Positions 8,421 to 16,095 of a DNA stretch of 64,000 nucleotides are shown one piece after another (within the stretch, counting starts at the first letter, position 1; each line of letters begins with the position of its first letter). Source of the stretch: Oscillospiraceae bacterium (GTDB lineage: Bacteria > Bacillota > Clostridia > Oscillospirales > Ruminococcaceae). The stretch covers positions 62,001 to 126,000 of the forward strand of contig JAGZUF010000004.1 in NCBI GenBank assembly GCA_018380115.1, in the 5' to 3' direction. The position numbers and the translations under genes were made by a program. The notes beneath the pieces were generated by a model. It saw nothing but the letters and a program-made list of their open reading frames with translations. It was not told the DNA's origin and made no database searches.

Positions 8421-8792
8421 TCAGCGCGCAGCCGCACCGATGGTGAACTCGGTGACAGGCTTGCCGCCGATGATGTGCTCCGCCACCACGCGGCCCACCT
8501 TATCGGGCGTCATTTTCACATAGGTCACCTTCTCCTGGCCCGGCATGGTGACTTCCACGATTGGCTCATACTGGCACAGGCCGATGCATCCCGTCTGCGT
8601 CACCAGCACGCCCGCAAGGTCGCGGCGGGCAATCTCTTCCGTAAAGGCGTTCAGCACGGGGCGCGCACCGGCGGCGATTCCGCAGGTAGCCATGCCCACC
8701 ACCACGCGCGTGGTGTCGTGGGCGGCCTCTCTCGTGTTGACCGTCTGTTTCATCCTGTCGCGAATCGCGGCAAGCTCCTGTAAACTCTTCAT
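8421..8792 (-). CDS. hndB: [2Fe-2S] ferredoxin-like subunit of hydrogenase (HndB-like)
   Basis: 123 residues with a thioredoxin-like [2Fe-2S] fold: GMATCGIAAGA near residue 35 and TGCIGLCQYEP near residue 67 give the four cysteines in the spacing typical of HndB and of the NuoE/NuoF N-terminal ferredoxins. It probably passes electrons between HndA and HndC. The stop is 18 bases before hndC, so translation is likely coupled. The N-terminal 30 residues are helical and uncharacterised. Confidence 0.88.
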   Translation of the reverse strand: MKSLQELAAIRDRMKQTVNTREAAHDTTRVVVGMATCGIAAGARPVLNAFTEEIARRDLAGVLVTQTGCIGLCQYEPIVEVTMPGQEKVTYVKMTPDKVGRVVAEHIIGGKPVTEFTIGAAAR

Positions 8793-8793
8793 A

Positions 8794-9345
8794 TTATATT
8801 ACTCCTTCTAAGATGGGCTGTGTGTTCTCCTCGATAAACTCCCTGATCCACTGTGCCACGCTGGGCTCTGACAGCGGCACGCCGCCCAGTACGGCGCGCA
8901 TCTCGCGCGTGTCGGCACAAAACTCGCCGCCCGCCGCGCGCACAGTGTAGACGAAATCGATGTCCGGGCTGCACTGGATGAGGCCCGCAATGGTGGAAGC
9001 CATATCCCCCAAAGGGGCGCGGTCGATATGATGCAGGCCAAACTGCGCACACACACGCGTGCCGCGGCCGGGCTGCGATGTAATGGAAAGGCCGCCGCCT
9101 GTCATCTCGGCGGCCATTTTCAAAAAGGGCAGGCCCAGCCCAACCTTCCTCGTTGTGCGTGTAGTGTAAAACGGGTCCGCTGCACGCTGCGCCGCCGCGG
9201 ACGTCATGCCATGGCCGTCATCTTCAATGGCCAGCAGCAGGGTATCGCGCGCCTCGTCCGCCTCCAGCGTAATCTGCACCAGCTTCGCGCCCGCGGCCAC
9301 AGAATTCTGCGCCACGTCCAGCACGTTCATCGACAATTCCTGCAT
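8794..9345 (-). CDS. HATPase-fold ATP-binding protein in the hydrogenase operon
   Basis: 183 residues. The histidine-kinase-like ATPase fold is clear: N-box LDVAQNSVAAGA (residue about 9), G1 box DDGHGM (about 42), G2 box KVGLGLPF (about 66) and a final beta-strand GRGTRVCA. There is no His phosphoacceptor domain, so it is not a complete sensor kinase. Residues about 110-183 are an extra domain of unknown role. It lies inside the hydrogenase operon, separated from hndA by 3 bases and from hndB by 1 base, so it should be co-translated with them. The start MQELSMNVLD fits the family; a second ATG five codons later has a better Shine-Dalgarno. The target is unknown. Confidence 0.82.
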   Translation of the reverse strand: MQELSMNVLDVAQNSVAAGAKLVQITLEADEARDTLLLAIEDDGHGMTSAAAQRAADPFYTTRTTRKVGLGLPFLKMAAEMTGGGLSITSQPGRGTRVCAQFGLHHIDRAPLGDMASTIAGLIQCSPDIDFVYTVRAAGGEFCADTREMRAVLGGVPLSEPSVAQWIREFIEENTQPILEGVI

Positions 9346-9348
9346 CGC

Positions 9349-9837
9349 TCAATACTTTGCCAGAATGCCGTCCAGTTCGTCGCCCGTCAGACGCCCGTAG
9401 ACATCATCGTTGATTGTCATAACAGGCGCAAGGCCGCACGCACCGATGCAGCGGCATGCATCCAGGCTGAACTTTCCGTCAGCCGTGCACTCGCCGCCTG
9501 TGATACCCAGCTTCTTCTGCAATTCATCGTATATCTTGCCGGAGCCCTTTACATAGCATGCCGTGCCAAGACATACGCTGATTTTGTACTCGCCCTTCGG
9601 GCACAGGCTGAACTGCGAGTAAAATGTAGAGATGCCGTAAATCTCTGCCAGAGGCTTACCCAGTGCATCGGCCACAATGCGCTGCACCTCGATGGGCAGA
9701 TATCCGTAGATCTCCTGCGCCTTCTGCAGCGCCGGCATAGCCACGCCCGGCGTTGCCTTGTGCTCTTCGAGCCAGGAGCGCAGCTGTGCCTCCTGCTCTT
9801 TCGTGCCCTTGAAGGGCACTGTGGAAAAGCGCCTCAT
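9349..9837 (-). CDS. hndA: NuoE-like [2Fe-2S] hydrogenase subunit (HndA/HydC)
   Basis: 162 residues, the usual length of NuoE/HndA. Ligand pattern CLGTACYVKGS (near residue 88) and CRCIGACGLAP (near residue 129) gives the four Cys of the NuoE [2Fe-2S] cluster. The N-terminal helical bundle with PALQKAQEIYGYLP is typical. The ATG at 9837 has GGGAGGG ten bases upstream; an in-frame ATG at 9906 lies inside the predicted promoter and is rejected. First gene of the hydrogenase operon. Confidence 0.95.
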   Translation of the reverse strand: MRRFSTVPFKGTKEQEAQLRSWLEEHKATPGVAMPALQKAQEIYGYLPIEVQRIVADALGKPLAEIYGISTFYSQFSLCPKGEYKISVCLGTACYVKGSGKIYDELQKKLGITGGECTADGKFSLDACRCIGACGLAPVMTINDDVYGRLTGDELDGILAKY

Positions 9838-9908
9838 AGTGATATGACCCTCCCAATTATAGAAATCAAAAATAGGCAAAGCGGCGAGCTTCGCCCGGAT
9901 ACCCATAT

Positions 9909-9941
9909 ATTATAGCATATACCTTGTTAAAAAAGCGACAA
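9909..9941 (-). promoter_or_regulatory. Hydrogenase operon promoter with Rex-like operator
   Basis: On the minus strand an extended -10 TGCTATAAT is centred at 9909-9917. The expected -35 zone overlaps the sequence TTGTTAA-AAAA-GCGACAA (plus strand 9924-9941). The known clostridial Rex consensus is TTGTTAA-N4-TTAACAA: the left half is perfect and the right half keeps ACAA. Rex represses fermentation and hydrogenase genes when NADH/NAD+ is low. The site position is right for blocking RNA polymerase. Confidence 0.6.
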
Positions 9942-10028
9942 GAAAAACTTGTTTTTTTTACATCTATGTAAAAACTTTTAGAAAAAAACTGTGCAACTCG
10001 CTCAAGTGCTTTTTTGCAAGGGATGCTT

Positions 10029-10034
10029 TATAAT
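10029..10034 (+). promoter_or_regulatory. -10 element of the divergent accessory operon
   Basis: TATAAT at 10029-10034, about 110 bases before the first gene. No convincing -35 is present at 17 bases, so activation or an alternative start is possible. The stretch 9838-10143 holds only this divergent promoter region. Confidence 0.45.
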
Positions 10035-10143
10035 AATAACTAGTGTATAGCAGACGGCCGGCGCCCGCAAGGCAGCGGCAGAAAATTCCGGCATGGGCGG
10101 GCCAGGGCGGTCTGCCCCGGCACTGCGGAGGAGTTGACACGAC

Positions 10144-10491
10144 ATGACGATATCACGTATCATCGAAGTTCTCGAAGCCCGGCTTTTGACAAAGGGGGCA
10201 GACTGCACACGCGAGGTGCACACCGCCTGCGGAAGCGACATGATGAGCGACGTGCTCGCATATGTAAAAGACCAGGCCGTGCTGCTGACAGGCCTGAACA
10301 ACCCCCAGGTGGTGCGCACGGCCGATATGATGGATATGATCTGCATTGTATTTGTGCGCGGCAAATGCCCGGACGATATGCTTCTGGCCCTGGCGGAGGA
10401 ACGGGGCATCGCCGTGATGGCCACCGACAAAACGATGTTCACCGCGTGCGGCCTGCTTTACAGCGAGGGCCTGCGGGGAGGTGTGGGCTGA
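10144..10491 (+). CDS. DRTGG-type regulatory domain protein
   Basis: 115 residues, a single small alpha/beta domain. The pattern CGSDMMSDVLAYV, LLTGLNNPQVVRTAD and GIAVMATDKTMF matches the stand-alone DRTGG-like proteins that accompany [FeFe]-hydrogenase sensor operons in Firmicutes and Thermotogae. DRTGG domains also occur in phosphotransacetylases and near CBS domains, where they are thought to bind ligands. It has no catalytic motif. First gene of a tight operon: the next ATG begins 1 base after its stop. Confidence 0.7.
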   Translation: MTISRIIEVLEARLLTKGADCTREVHTACGSDMMSDVLAYVKDQAVLLTGLNNPQVVRTADMMDMICIVFVRGKCPDDMLLALAEERGIAVMATDKTMFTACGLLYSEGLRGGVG

Positions 10492-10492
10492 T

Positions 10493-10918
10493 ATGGCAGA
10501 AAGCATCTGCCTGCACTACACTGTGCCGGGAGACGACTTCACGCGCGCGGGCGAGGCCAGCGCCGATTTGAAGCAGCGGCTGAAAAAACTGGGCCTGCCG
10601 CCGGACGCCGTGCGCAAGGTATCCATCGCGCTGTATGAGGGGGAAATCAACCTTGCCATCCACGCCCATGGCGGAAATATCGACGTGGAGGTGGGCGATG
10701 ACGCCGTGCGTATGACATTGTCCGATTCCGGCCCTGGCATTGCAGACATTGCCCTCGCCATGAGCGAGGGTTATTCCACCGCCCCGGACGAAGTGCGCAG
10801 CCTTGGCTTCGGCGCAGGCATGGGGCTGCCCAATATGAAGAAATATTCGGACGAATTCGACATCCAGTCTGCCGTCGGTGTGGGCACGACGGTAAGAATG
10901 GCCGTGCGCATCGATTGA
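10493..10918 (+). CDS. Anti-sigma-factor-like HATPase (Ser/Thr kinase fold)
   Basis: 141 residues of RsbW/SpoIIAB-like fold: helix ALYEGEINLAIHAHGG carries the N-box (Glu, Asn), G1 box SDSGPGI, then the ATP lid with FGAGMGLPNMK as G2 box, and a final strand VGTTVRMAV. These proteins phosphorylate Ser/Thr or bind partner proteins in an ATP-dependent way. I chose the ATG at 10493, preceded by ggggagg. It neighbours a sensory-type hydrogenase homologue, so it is a candidate output module for redox or H2 sensing; this is inference. Confidence 0.8.
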   Translation: MAESICLHYTVPGDDFTRAGEASADLKQRLKKLGLPPDAVRKVSIALYEGEINLAIHAHGGNIDVEVGDDAVRMTLSDSGPGIADIALAMSEGYSTAPDEVRSLGFGAGMGLPNMKKYSDEFDIQSAVGVGTTVRMAVRID

Positions 10919-10947
10919 GCCTGCGCCCAAGAAAGGAGGCGGCCCCA

Positions 10948-12222
10948 TTGGAGCAATTCACACATTCTGTTATGCTGGACAAAGAGCTTTGCATGGGCTG
11001 CATCAACTGCATCAAACGCTGCCCCACAGAGGCGATTCGCGTGCGCGACGGCAAGGCGCATATTCTGAAAGAGCGCTGCATCGACTGCGGCGAGTGCATC
11101 CGCATCTGCCCGCATCATGCCAAAAAGGCCATTACAGACCCTGTTTCCATTTTAGAAAACTTTCAGTATACCATTGCCCTTCCTCCTCCCAGTCTATACG
11201 GCCAGTATAACAATCTGGAAGAACAGGATCTATTGCTGGAAGCCCTGCTGGGCATGGGCTTCGACAGCGTGTTCGAGGTTGCAAAGGCGGCAGAGCTGGT
11301 AAGCGATGCCACACGCAGGCTGCTTCAGACGGGCAGCATGAACCGGCCTGTCATCAGCTCTGCCTGTCCTGCTGTCACGCGGCTCATCCGCGTGCGCTTT
11401 CCTGAACTGATTGACCATGTGCTGCCTCTGGTGGCGCCTATCGAGCTGGCCGCGCGCATGGCAAAAAAAGAAGCCATGTGCAAAACAGGCCTGCCCAAAG
11501 AGGCCATCGGCTGCATCTTTCTGACACCATGCCCGGCCAAGGTGACGGCCACGCGCTCACCCGTCGGCTCTTCCTGCAGCGAGGTGGACGGCGCCGTAGC
11601 CATCAAAGACATCTACCCCCGCCTTCTGGCTTCGATGAAGCGCATTACTCAGGTGGATTACCTAGCCAGCGCCGGGCGCATCGGCCTTGGCTGGGCCGAG
11701 AGCGGCGGCGAGGCGGCGGGCCTTGTCTCGACGGACAGCTATCTTGCAGCAGACGGCATTGAAAACGTCATACGCGTGCTGGAAGACCTGGAGGACGAAA
11801 AATACCAGAATCTTGACTTTGTGGAGCTGAACGCCTGTGCAGGCGGCTGCGTGGGCGGTGTGCTTCAGGTGGAAAACCCTTACATTGCCAAAGCAAAAAT
11901 AAAGCGTATGCGCCGCTATGTGCCCGTGAGCAAAAATCACCTTTCGGGCAGCATCCCGCGCGAGATGCTCTGGGACACAGACCTCACCTATCAGCCCGTG
12001 CTGGAACTGGGCGGCACGCGCAGCGAGCGCTTTGCGCGGTACAGCCGAATGGAAGAAATTTTGAGCCAGCTGCCGGGCCTTGACTGCGGCAGCTGCGGCG
12101 CCCCCACCTGCGCGGCGCTGGCCGAAGATGTGGTGCGCGGGCAGGCCTGTGTGGACGACTGCACCGTGCTGATGCGCCGCCGCATGGAGGCGGTGCTGCG
12201 GGCACTTGGAAAGGATGAGTGA
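10948..12222 (+). CDS. Sensory-type [FeFe]-hydrogenase homologue (HsfB-like)
   Basis: 424 residues. Two N-terminal [4Fe-4S] motifs (CMGCINC...CP, CIDCGEC...CP), then an H-cluster-like domain that keeps the four H-cluster Cys in degenerate motifs: SSACPAV (L1), LTPCPAK (L2), ELNACAGGCVGG (L3). A C-terminal CGSCGAPTCAALAEDV motif is the four-Cys Fe-S domain seen in HsfB-type proteins and RnfB. The catalytic-loop residues of true hydrogenases are replaced, so sensing or regulation is more likely than turnover. The TTG at 10948 is chosen because aaggagg lies 8 bases upstream; an upstream TTG at 10915 would place that site inside the gene. Confidence 0.88.
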   Translation: MEQFTHSVMLDKELCMGCINCIKRCPTEAIRVRDGKAHILKERCIDCGECIRICPHHAKKAITDPVSILENFQYTIALPPPSLYGQYNNLEEQDLLLEALLGMGFDSVFEVAKAAELVSDATRRLLQTGSMNRPVISSACPAVTRLIRVRFPELIDHVLPLVAPIELAARMAKKEAMCKTGLPKEAIGCIFLTPCPAKVTATRSPVGSSCSEVDGAVAIKDIYPRLLASMKRITQVDYLASAGRIGLGWAESGGEAAGLVSTDSYLAADGIENVIRVLEDLEDEKYQNLDFVELNACAGGCVGGVLQVENPYIAKAKIKRMRRYVPVSKNHLSGSIPREMLWDTDLTYQPVLELGGTRSERFARYSRMEEILSQLPGLDCGSCGAPTCAALAEDVVRGQACVDDCTVLMRRRMEAVLRALGKDE

Positions 12223-12223
12223 G

Positions 12224-12568
12224 ATGAACAGCACAGAATTGGCCGCCGTATGCGGCTTTTCCCCCGCGGCGGGCGAAGGCGCACGGCAGGTGCAGGGCAT
12301 TTTTGCAGGCGACCTTCTCTCCTGGGCGATGGGCCGCGCTAAAGAGGGCGATGCATGGTTTACCGTAATGGGCAATGTAAACACTGTGGCCGTGGCCGCC
12401 CTGGCAGACTGTGCCTGCGTAGTGCTGTGCCACGGCGCCGGGTGGGATGCCGTCGCCCTTCAGCGGGCAGCCGAGCAGGGCATGGCGCTGTATACCTGCC
12501 CGCTGCCTGAATTTGAGGCCTCCTACCTTGCGGCGGCAAAACTGGGCCTGCCGCTGCCGCAGGCATGA
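12224..12568 (+). CDS. Second DRTGG-like small protein
   Basis: 114 residues. Segments FAGDLLSWAMGRAKEGD, MGNVNTVAVAALAD and VVLCHGAGWD match the beta-alpha layout of DRTGG-like domains, and the protein resembles the first gene of this operon in size and order of motifs. The ATG at 12224 has ggaaagg nine bases upstream and follows the previous stop by 1 base. Its 3' end overlaps the PHP gene by 4 bases (ATGA). No enzyme motif. Probably a ligand-binding accessory of the sensory hydrogenase system. Confidence 0.6.
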   Translation: MNSTELAAVCGFSPAAGEGARQVQGIFAGDLLSWAMGRAKEGDAWFTVMGNVNTVAVAALADCACVVLCHGAGWDAVALQRAAEQGMALYTCPLPEFEASYLAAAKLGLPLPQA

Positions 12569-13263
12569 GCGCGCTGCGGGGCGATCTTCACATCCACACC
12601 TGCCTTTCTCCCTGCGCGGACGATTCCCTTACCCCTGCCATAGCCGCAGGCATGGCCAAACTGGCCGGGGCGGACGTGATGGCTGTGACAGACCACAATT
12701 CCGCCCGCAACCTGCCCGCCGCGCAGGCCGCGTGCAGGGCCTATGGCCTGCGCCTTCTGCCTGGCATTGAGGTGAACACTGCAGAGGAAATCCATTTGCT
12801 GTGCTATTTCCCCGGCGTGGAGGCCGCCATGCAGTTCGGCGCGCTTTTGTATCAGGCGCTGCCCGCGCTTCCCTACGATGAAAAGATATGGGGCCGCCAG
12901 CTTGTAACGGATGAAGAGGACAACGTTCTGGACAAGGTGGAAAAACTGCTGACCGGCGCTGTAAGCCTGACGCTGGCCGAAGCAGCGGCGCTGTGCCGCC
13001 GCATGGGCGGCGTGCCTGTGCCCGCCCACGCGGACGCAGACAGCTATTCCGTTTTCTCCGTGCTGGGCGGCTGGCCCATGGATGTGGATTTCGAGCTGTT
13101 TGAAGTGAAATTTCCTCAGCGGGCGGAAAAGTTGATTGCGGCCGGGCTTCTGCCCGCGGGCAAGCCCATGCTCACCTCCTCGGATGCGCACTGTATCGAG
13201 GCCGTGGGCAGCCGCATGAGCATACTGGGGGATAATTCACCCCTGCGCCGCCTGCTGGAATAG
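12565..13263 (+). CDS. PHP-domain metal-dependent phosphoesterase
   Basis: 232 residues. PHP signature: GDLHIHTCLSPC (motif 1, HxH), AVTDHN (motif 2), GIEVNT (motif 3) with HLLCYF, then VPAHAD (motif 4) and SSDAH near residue 207 (motif 5). These residues bind two or three metals in PHP phosphatases and nucleases such as RNase AM (YciV/TrpH). It is translationally coupled to the DRTGG-like gene. PHP proteins are regular members of operons with HsfB-like hydrogenases; their substrate there is not known. A nucleotide or phosphorylated signalling molecule would fit the surrounding ATPase and DRTGG genes. Confidence 0.88.
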   Translation: MSALRGDLHIHTCLSPCADDSLTPAIAAGMAKLAGADVMAVTDHNSARNLPAAQAACRAYGLRLLPGIEVNTAEEIHLLCYFPGVEAAMQFGALLYQALPALPYDEKIWGRQLVTDEEDNVLDKVEKLLTGAVSLTLAEAAALCRRMGGVPVPAHADADSYSVFSVLGGWPMDVDFELFEVKFPQRAEKLIAAGLLPAGKPMLTSSDAHCIEAVGSRMSILGDNSPLRRLLE

Positions 13264-13292
13264 GGCCCGTCCACACCTTTTCAGCATATGAA

Positions 13293-13327
13293 ACGCCCCC
13301 GCATGCATGGCATGCGGGGGCGTCTTT
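13293..13327. terminator. Bidirectional terminator after the PHP gene
   Basis: 14-bp stem ACGCCCCCGCATGC around a 3-to-5-base loop, followed by cTTTT on the plus strand. It separates the PHP gene from the convergent IclR/GNAT gene. Confidence 0.85.
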
Positions 13328-13346
13328 TATCGGGGAAAAGCCGCAG

Positions 13347-14114
13347 TTATTCCGTATGCACCCAATAGCGCTGGATAACCGTACCGTCCGCGCCGAGGCG
13401 CTCGTCGTCCAGAATACCGCCGCAGGCAAGAATGGTGTGGGCAGAGGCAACGTTTCCCTTCTCACAGGTCACAAGCGCGCGGGCGATGCCCAGCGCACGG
13501 CACACCTCCAGCGCCTGCCGCAGAATCTGCTTGGCGTATCCCTTGCGCCGCTCAGACGGGCGCACACTGTAGCCGATGTGCCCGCCGCGCTCTGCCAGCG
13601 CACGGTTCAGGCGGTGCCGCACATTGGCAAACCCCACCACGCGTCCGTCCGCAGGGCGCAAAGCGCACAGTGTGGTGGCCGGCACATGCCCCGGGCGCAC
13701 CGTCTCCTCCCGGGCACCCGCCTGCACAGCGGCCAGATATTCCGAAAAGGTCTGTGCCCCGGCAAGCCCGCCGGTGCCGTCCATGGTGCTTTTCGCCGCG
13801 ATGCACTCGGCCCGATACGAGACAATCTCTTCCTTCAGAGCCGTGCTGGGCGGCACAAGACGCAGATGGTCGTGCGCAGCAGGGTGCGGGCTTGGCGCCA
13901 ATGCGGCCAGTTTCTGCGCCGGGCGGTAACGCCCGCCAGGCAGATGTTCAGCATAGCCCAGCTCTACAAGGCAGCCAAGCAGGCGGTGCACGGTGCTTTT
14001 GGAAAGCCCCAGCGCGCCGCTGATCTCCTGAAGGGCAGCCGGCCGCTTTGCATGCGCCAGCATCTCTAAAATATGGAAAGCTCGCGCAACGCTTTGCACA
14101 GAGGGCTCCGGCAC
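13347..14114 (-). CDS. IclR-type HTH fused to GNAT acetyltransferase
   Basis: 255 residues from GTG 14114, which has AAGGAGG eight bases upstream. Residues about 3-70 are an IclR N-terminal winged HTH (VQSVARAFHILEML, ISGALGLSKSTVHRLL, LGYAEHL). The rest is not the IclR effector domain but a GNAT fold of the YjaB/RimJ kind (LRLVPPS, LCALRPADGRVVGFANVRH, IGYSVRPSERRKGYAKQILRQALE, VTCEKGNVASAHTILACGG). The acetyl-CoA loop RRKGYA is intact. The frame is continuous with no frameshift at the joint. Function is unknown; it may couple acetyl-CoA or acetylation to gene control. Confidence 0.8.
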   Translation of the reverse strand: MPEPSVQSVARAFHILEMLAHAKRPAALQEISGALGLSKSTVHRLLGCLVELGYAEHLPGGRYRPAQKLAALAPSPHPAAHDHLRLVPPSTALKEEIVSYRAECIAAKSTMDGTGGLAGAQTFSEYLAAVQAGAREETVRPGHVPATTLCALRPADGRVVGFANVRHRLNRALAERGGHIGYSVRPSERRKGYAKQILRQALEVCRALGIARALVTCEKGNVASAHTILACGGILDDERLGADGTVIQRYWVHTE

Positions 14115-14146
14115 GCCCCCCACCTCCTTCGCCTGCCCGGCAGTAT

Positions 14147-14965
14147 TCAGGAAAGGCTCTGTTCGCCGGCCTCTCCTGCCTCACGCTTCTCTTTCTGGCG
14201 CTGCGTGATGGAAAACGCCTTCTCCATCACGGGCCAGAGCAGGAAATCGGCCCACAGGATAATCAGCATAGGCACGCCCGCGCACAGCAGCACGAAGCTG
14301 AGCCAGGGCCTGAGCAGCAGAATCATCGCCCCCCAGGCGCCCGCCAGCAGCAGGCCGGCCGGAAGCGTGCGCCACACATGGCCAAACAGCAGCAGAACAC
14401 TGTTTTGCATGGCATCGCGGGTGGACAGGGCAAGAAAAAGCATCTGCATCGTGAAAAAATGCCAGACCACAAACAGCAGTAAAAAACCCATGATAAGCCC
14501 GGCATACAGCAGGGCCGAGGCCTGCATGGCACCGTACAGCACAAATCTGGCGCACAGCGTCTCCATCAGCAAAAGCGTATTCAGAACCGCCCCGGGAAGG
14601 CGTGTCTGGCGGCAATTCTCCCTGTAGGCGGTTTTGAAATCGTGCCACACATAGCCCGGCTCATCGCGCAGCACCTTTACTATCACAAAGTGCATGCCTG
14701 CCATAGCAGGGCCCACAAGCAGCGAAGCAGCCGCATATGCAGCCAGCGCCGCCGCAAATACAGCCGGATGCCCGCCCCACAGCATCATCACCGCCGCACA
14801 TATGCCCGCAGGCACACAGCACAGACAAAACAACGCCCCCGCCTTCCACAGGGTGCCCGCATCCCGCAACAGCACTTCAAAATAGCGCGCCGGGCCCTTT
14901 TTTACAGGTTCATCTTTTTCCACGCCGGGGCCCGGGGTCTGCCAGGAATTTCTGAACAAAAACAT
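14147..14965 (-). CDS. DUF624/YesL-like membrane protein
   Basis: 272 residues with five or six membrane helices. The sequence begins with a short cytoplasmic tail (GPARYFEVLLRDAGTLWKAGALF) followed by helices near residues 50-110 and four more between 140 and 255. The layout matches the YesL/DUF624 family found near carbohydrate ABC transporters. The ATG at 14965 is preceded by GAGGAGAAAGG. No transporter lies next to it here, so its role is open. It is 32 bases upstream of the IclR-GNAT gene on the same strand and may be co-transcribed with it. Confidence 0.6.
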   Translation of the reverse strand: MFLFRNSWQTPGPGVEKDEPVKKGPARYFEVLLRDAGTLWKAGALFCLCCVPAGICAAVMMLWGGHPAVFAAALAAYAAASLLVGPAMAGMHFVIVKVLRDEPGYVWHDFKTAYRENCRQTRLPGAVLNTLLLMETLCARFVLYGAMQASALLYAGLIMGFLLLFVVWHFFTMQMLFLALSTRDAMQNSVLLLFGHVWRTLPAGLLLAGAWGAMILLLRPWLSFVLLCAGVPMLIILWADFLLWPVMEKAFSITQRQKEKREAGEAGEQSLS

Positions 14966-15112
14966 CTTCCTTTCTCCTCTTTTGAAACGGATGTGCCGCA
15001 TCAACTAGCGCGCGGCCGGGGTACAGCCTTCGGTACGGGTTCTGCACACGCTGTGCGGGCGAACGCCCGCGCGGCTTCAGCCGCAAAAGCACAGCAAGGC
15101 GCGCGCCGAGCC

Positions 15113-15850
15113 TCATTTTCCGCCCTCCGGCGCACCTTTTGCCGCAGCAATAGCCTGCGCCACCTGTGCCGCCAGCTCGTGCTGTGCCGTGCGTTCCAGC
15201 CCGGCTGTCTCCACAGGCGGCAGAATGGTGATGTTCACATGGGCCGGTTTCATCAAATTATGGTTTGCCTCCATAATTTTATAGCTGCCGTCGATAGCCA
15301 CAGGCACCACGGGCGCCCCGGCTTTGCAGGCGATGCGGAAAGCCCCGGCCTTGAATTCCCCCATGGCATCGCCCTTCGAGCGTGTGCCCTCCGGGAACAC
15401 CACCACGCTCTCCCCAGCCTGCACAAGCGCCTGCGCCTGCCGCATGGCCTCCATGGAACGGCGAGGGCTCTTGCGGTCGATAAATACGCAGTTCAGCAGT
15501 TTCATCCAAGTGCGCACCAGCGGAATTTTCATCGTCTCTATCTTCGCCACCAGCGCATGCGGCTCGTCTAAGTACATCAGCATCAGGGGAATATCGTAGT
15601 CCCCCTGGTGGTTCGGCGTAAATACCACGGCGCGCCCCTTTGGGATATTCTCCTGCCCTTTTACAGTAACCGTGACGCCCGCGATACGCAGCAGCGCGCC
15701 CGCCCACATGCGCACATAGCGGTGGATAAACGCCTTGGCGTCTGCATCGCCGCGCGCTTTTTTTCTCTGCGCGTGCATCATCTGCGGCATAAGGGCTGTT
15801 AGCGCCCCGAAAAAATATAAAAACCATACAATCGTTCGCAGCAAAGCCAT
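15113..15850 (-). CDS. plsC: 1-acyl-sn-glycerol-3-phosphate acyltransferase
   Basis: 245 residues. One N-terminal membrane helix, then the PlsC motifs: NHQGDYD (a variant of NHxxxxD, residue about 82), the Lys/Arg-containing VFIDRK segment, FPEGTRS (residue about 151) and VPVAIDGSY. It transfers an acyl chain to lysophosphatidic acid to make phosphatidic acid at the inner face of the membrane. The ATG at 15850 is chosen because GGAGG lies 8 bases upstream; in-frame ATGs further upstream fall in the promoter region. Confidence 0.93.
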   Translation of the reverse strand: MALLRTIVWFLYFFGALTALMPQMMHAQRKKARGDADAKAFIHRYVRMWAGALLRIAGVTVTVKGQENIPKGRAVVFTPNHQGDYDIPLMLMYLDEPHALVAKIETMKIPLVRTWMKLLNCVFIDRKSPRRSMEAMRQAQALVQAGESVVVFPEGTRSKGDAMGEFKAGAFRIACKAGAPVVPVAIDGSYKIMEANHNLMKPAHVNITILPPVETAGLERTAQHELAAQVAQAIAAAKGAPEGGK

Positions 15851-15872
15851 ATGGTGAGCCTCCGGTCCTCTC

Positions 15873-15914
15873 ATTATACCCGGCAGAGGCGGCACACTGT
15901 GCGGCCTCTGCCGG
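15873..15914 (-). promoter_or_regulatory. plsC -10 element with adjoining inverted repeat
   Basis: Minus-strand TATAAT at 15878-15873 lies 23 bases before the plsC start codon. Directly upstream is an inverted repeat, ccggcagaggc (15880-15890) and gcctctgccgg (15904-15914), with a second small dyad gcacactgtgc in its centre. The repeat fills the -10/-35 spacer, where a repressor would bind. Confidence 0.5.
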
Positions 15915-16018
15915 AGCACAAGGTTTATCATACCGCAAAATGAGGTTTTTGTATAGCAAGCGCGCCAAAACATTTGTAAAAACAGCATAAAATTACAGAT
16001 TTTACACAAAAGCTATGG

Positions 16019-16024
16019 TATAAT
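16019..16024 (+). promoter_or_regulatory. Extended -10 promoter of the GNAT/gluQ unit
   Basis: TGGTATAAT ends at 16024, 72 bases before the GNAT ATG. The -35 region is AT-rich but has no close match. Confidence 0.5.
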
Positions 16025-16095
16025 AAAAGTGATTATAGATTTTTTGCGGGTTTGTTCAAAAGCCCTGACTATTTTCGTCTGAGGGAGGCGAAACG

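Noticed and set aside
6564..8783. A 739-codon open frame on the plus strand
   Set aside because: It is antisense to hndC and hndB, whose cofactor motifs are unmistakable. Its composition is His/Ala/Arg-rich with no known domain.
9838..9906. Upstream ATG at 9906 as the hndA start
   Set aside because: It would place the first 23 residues inside the predicted promoter and lacks a ribosome binding site; ATG 9837 has GGGAGGG.
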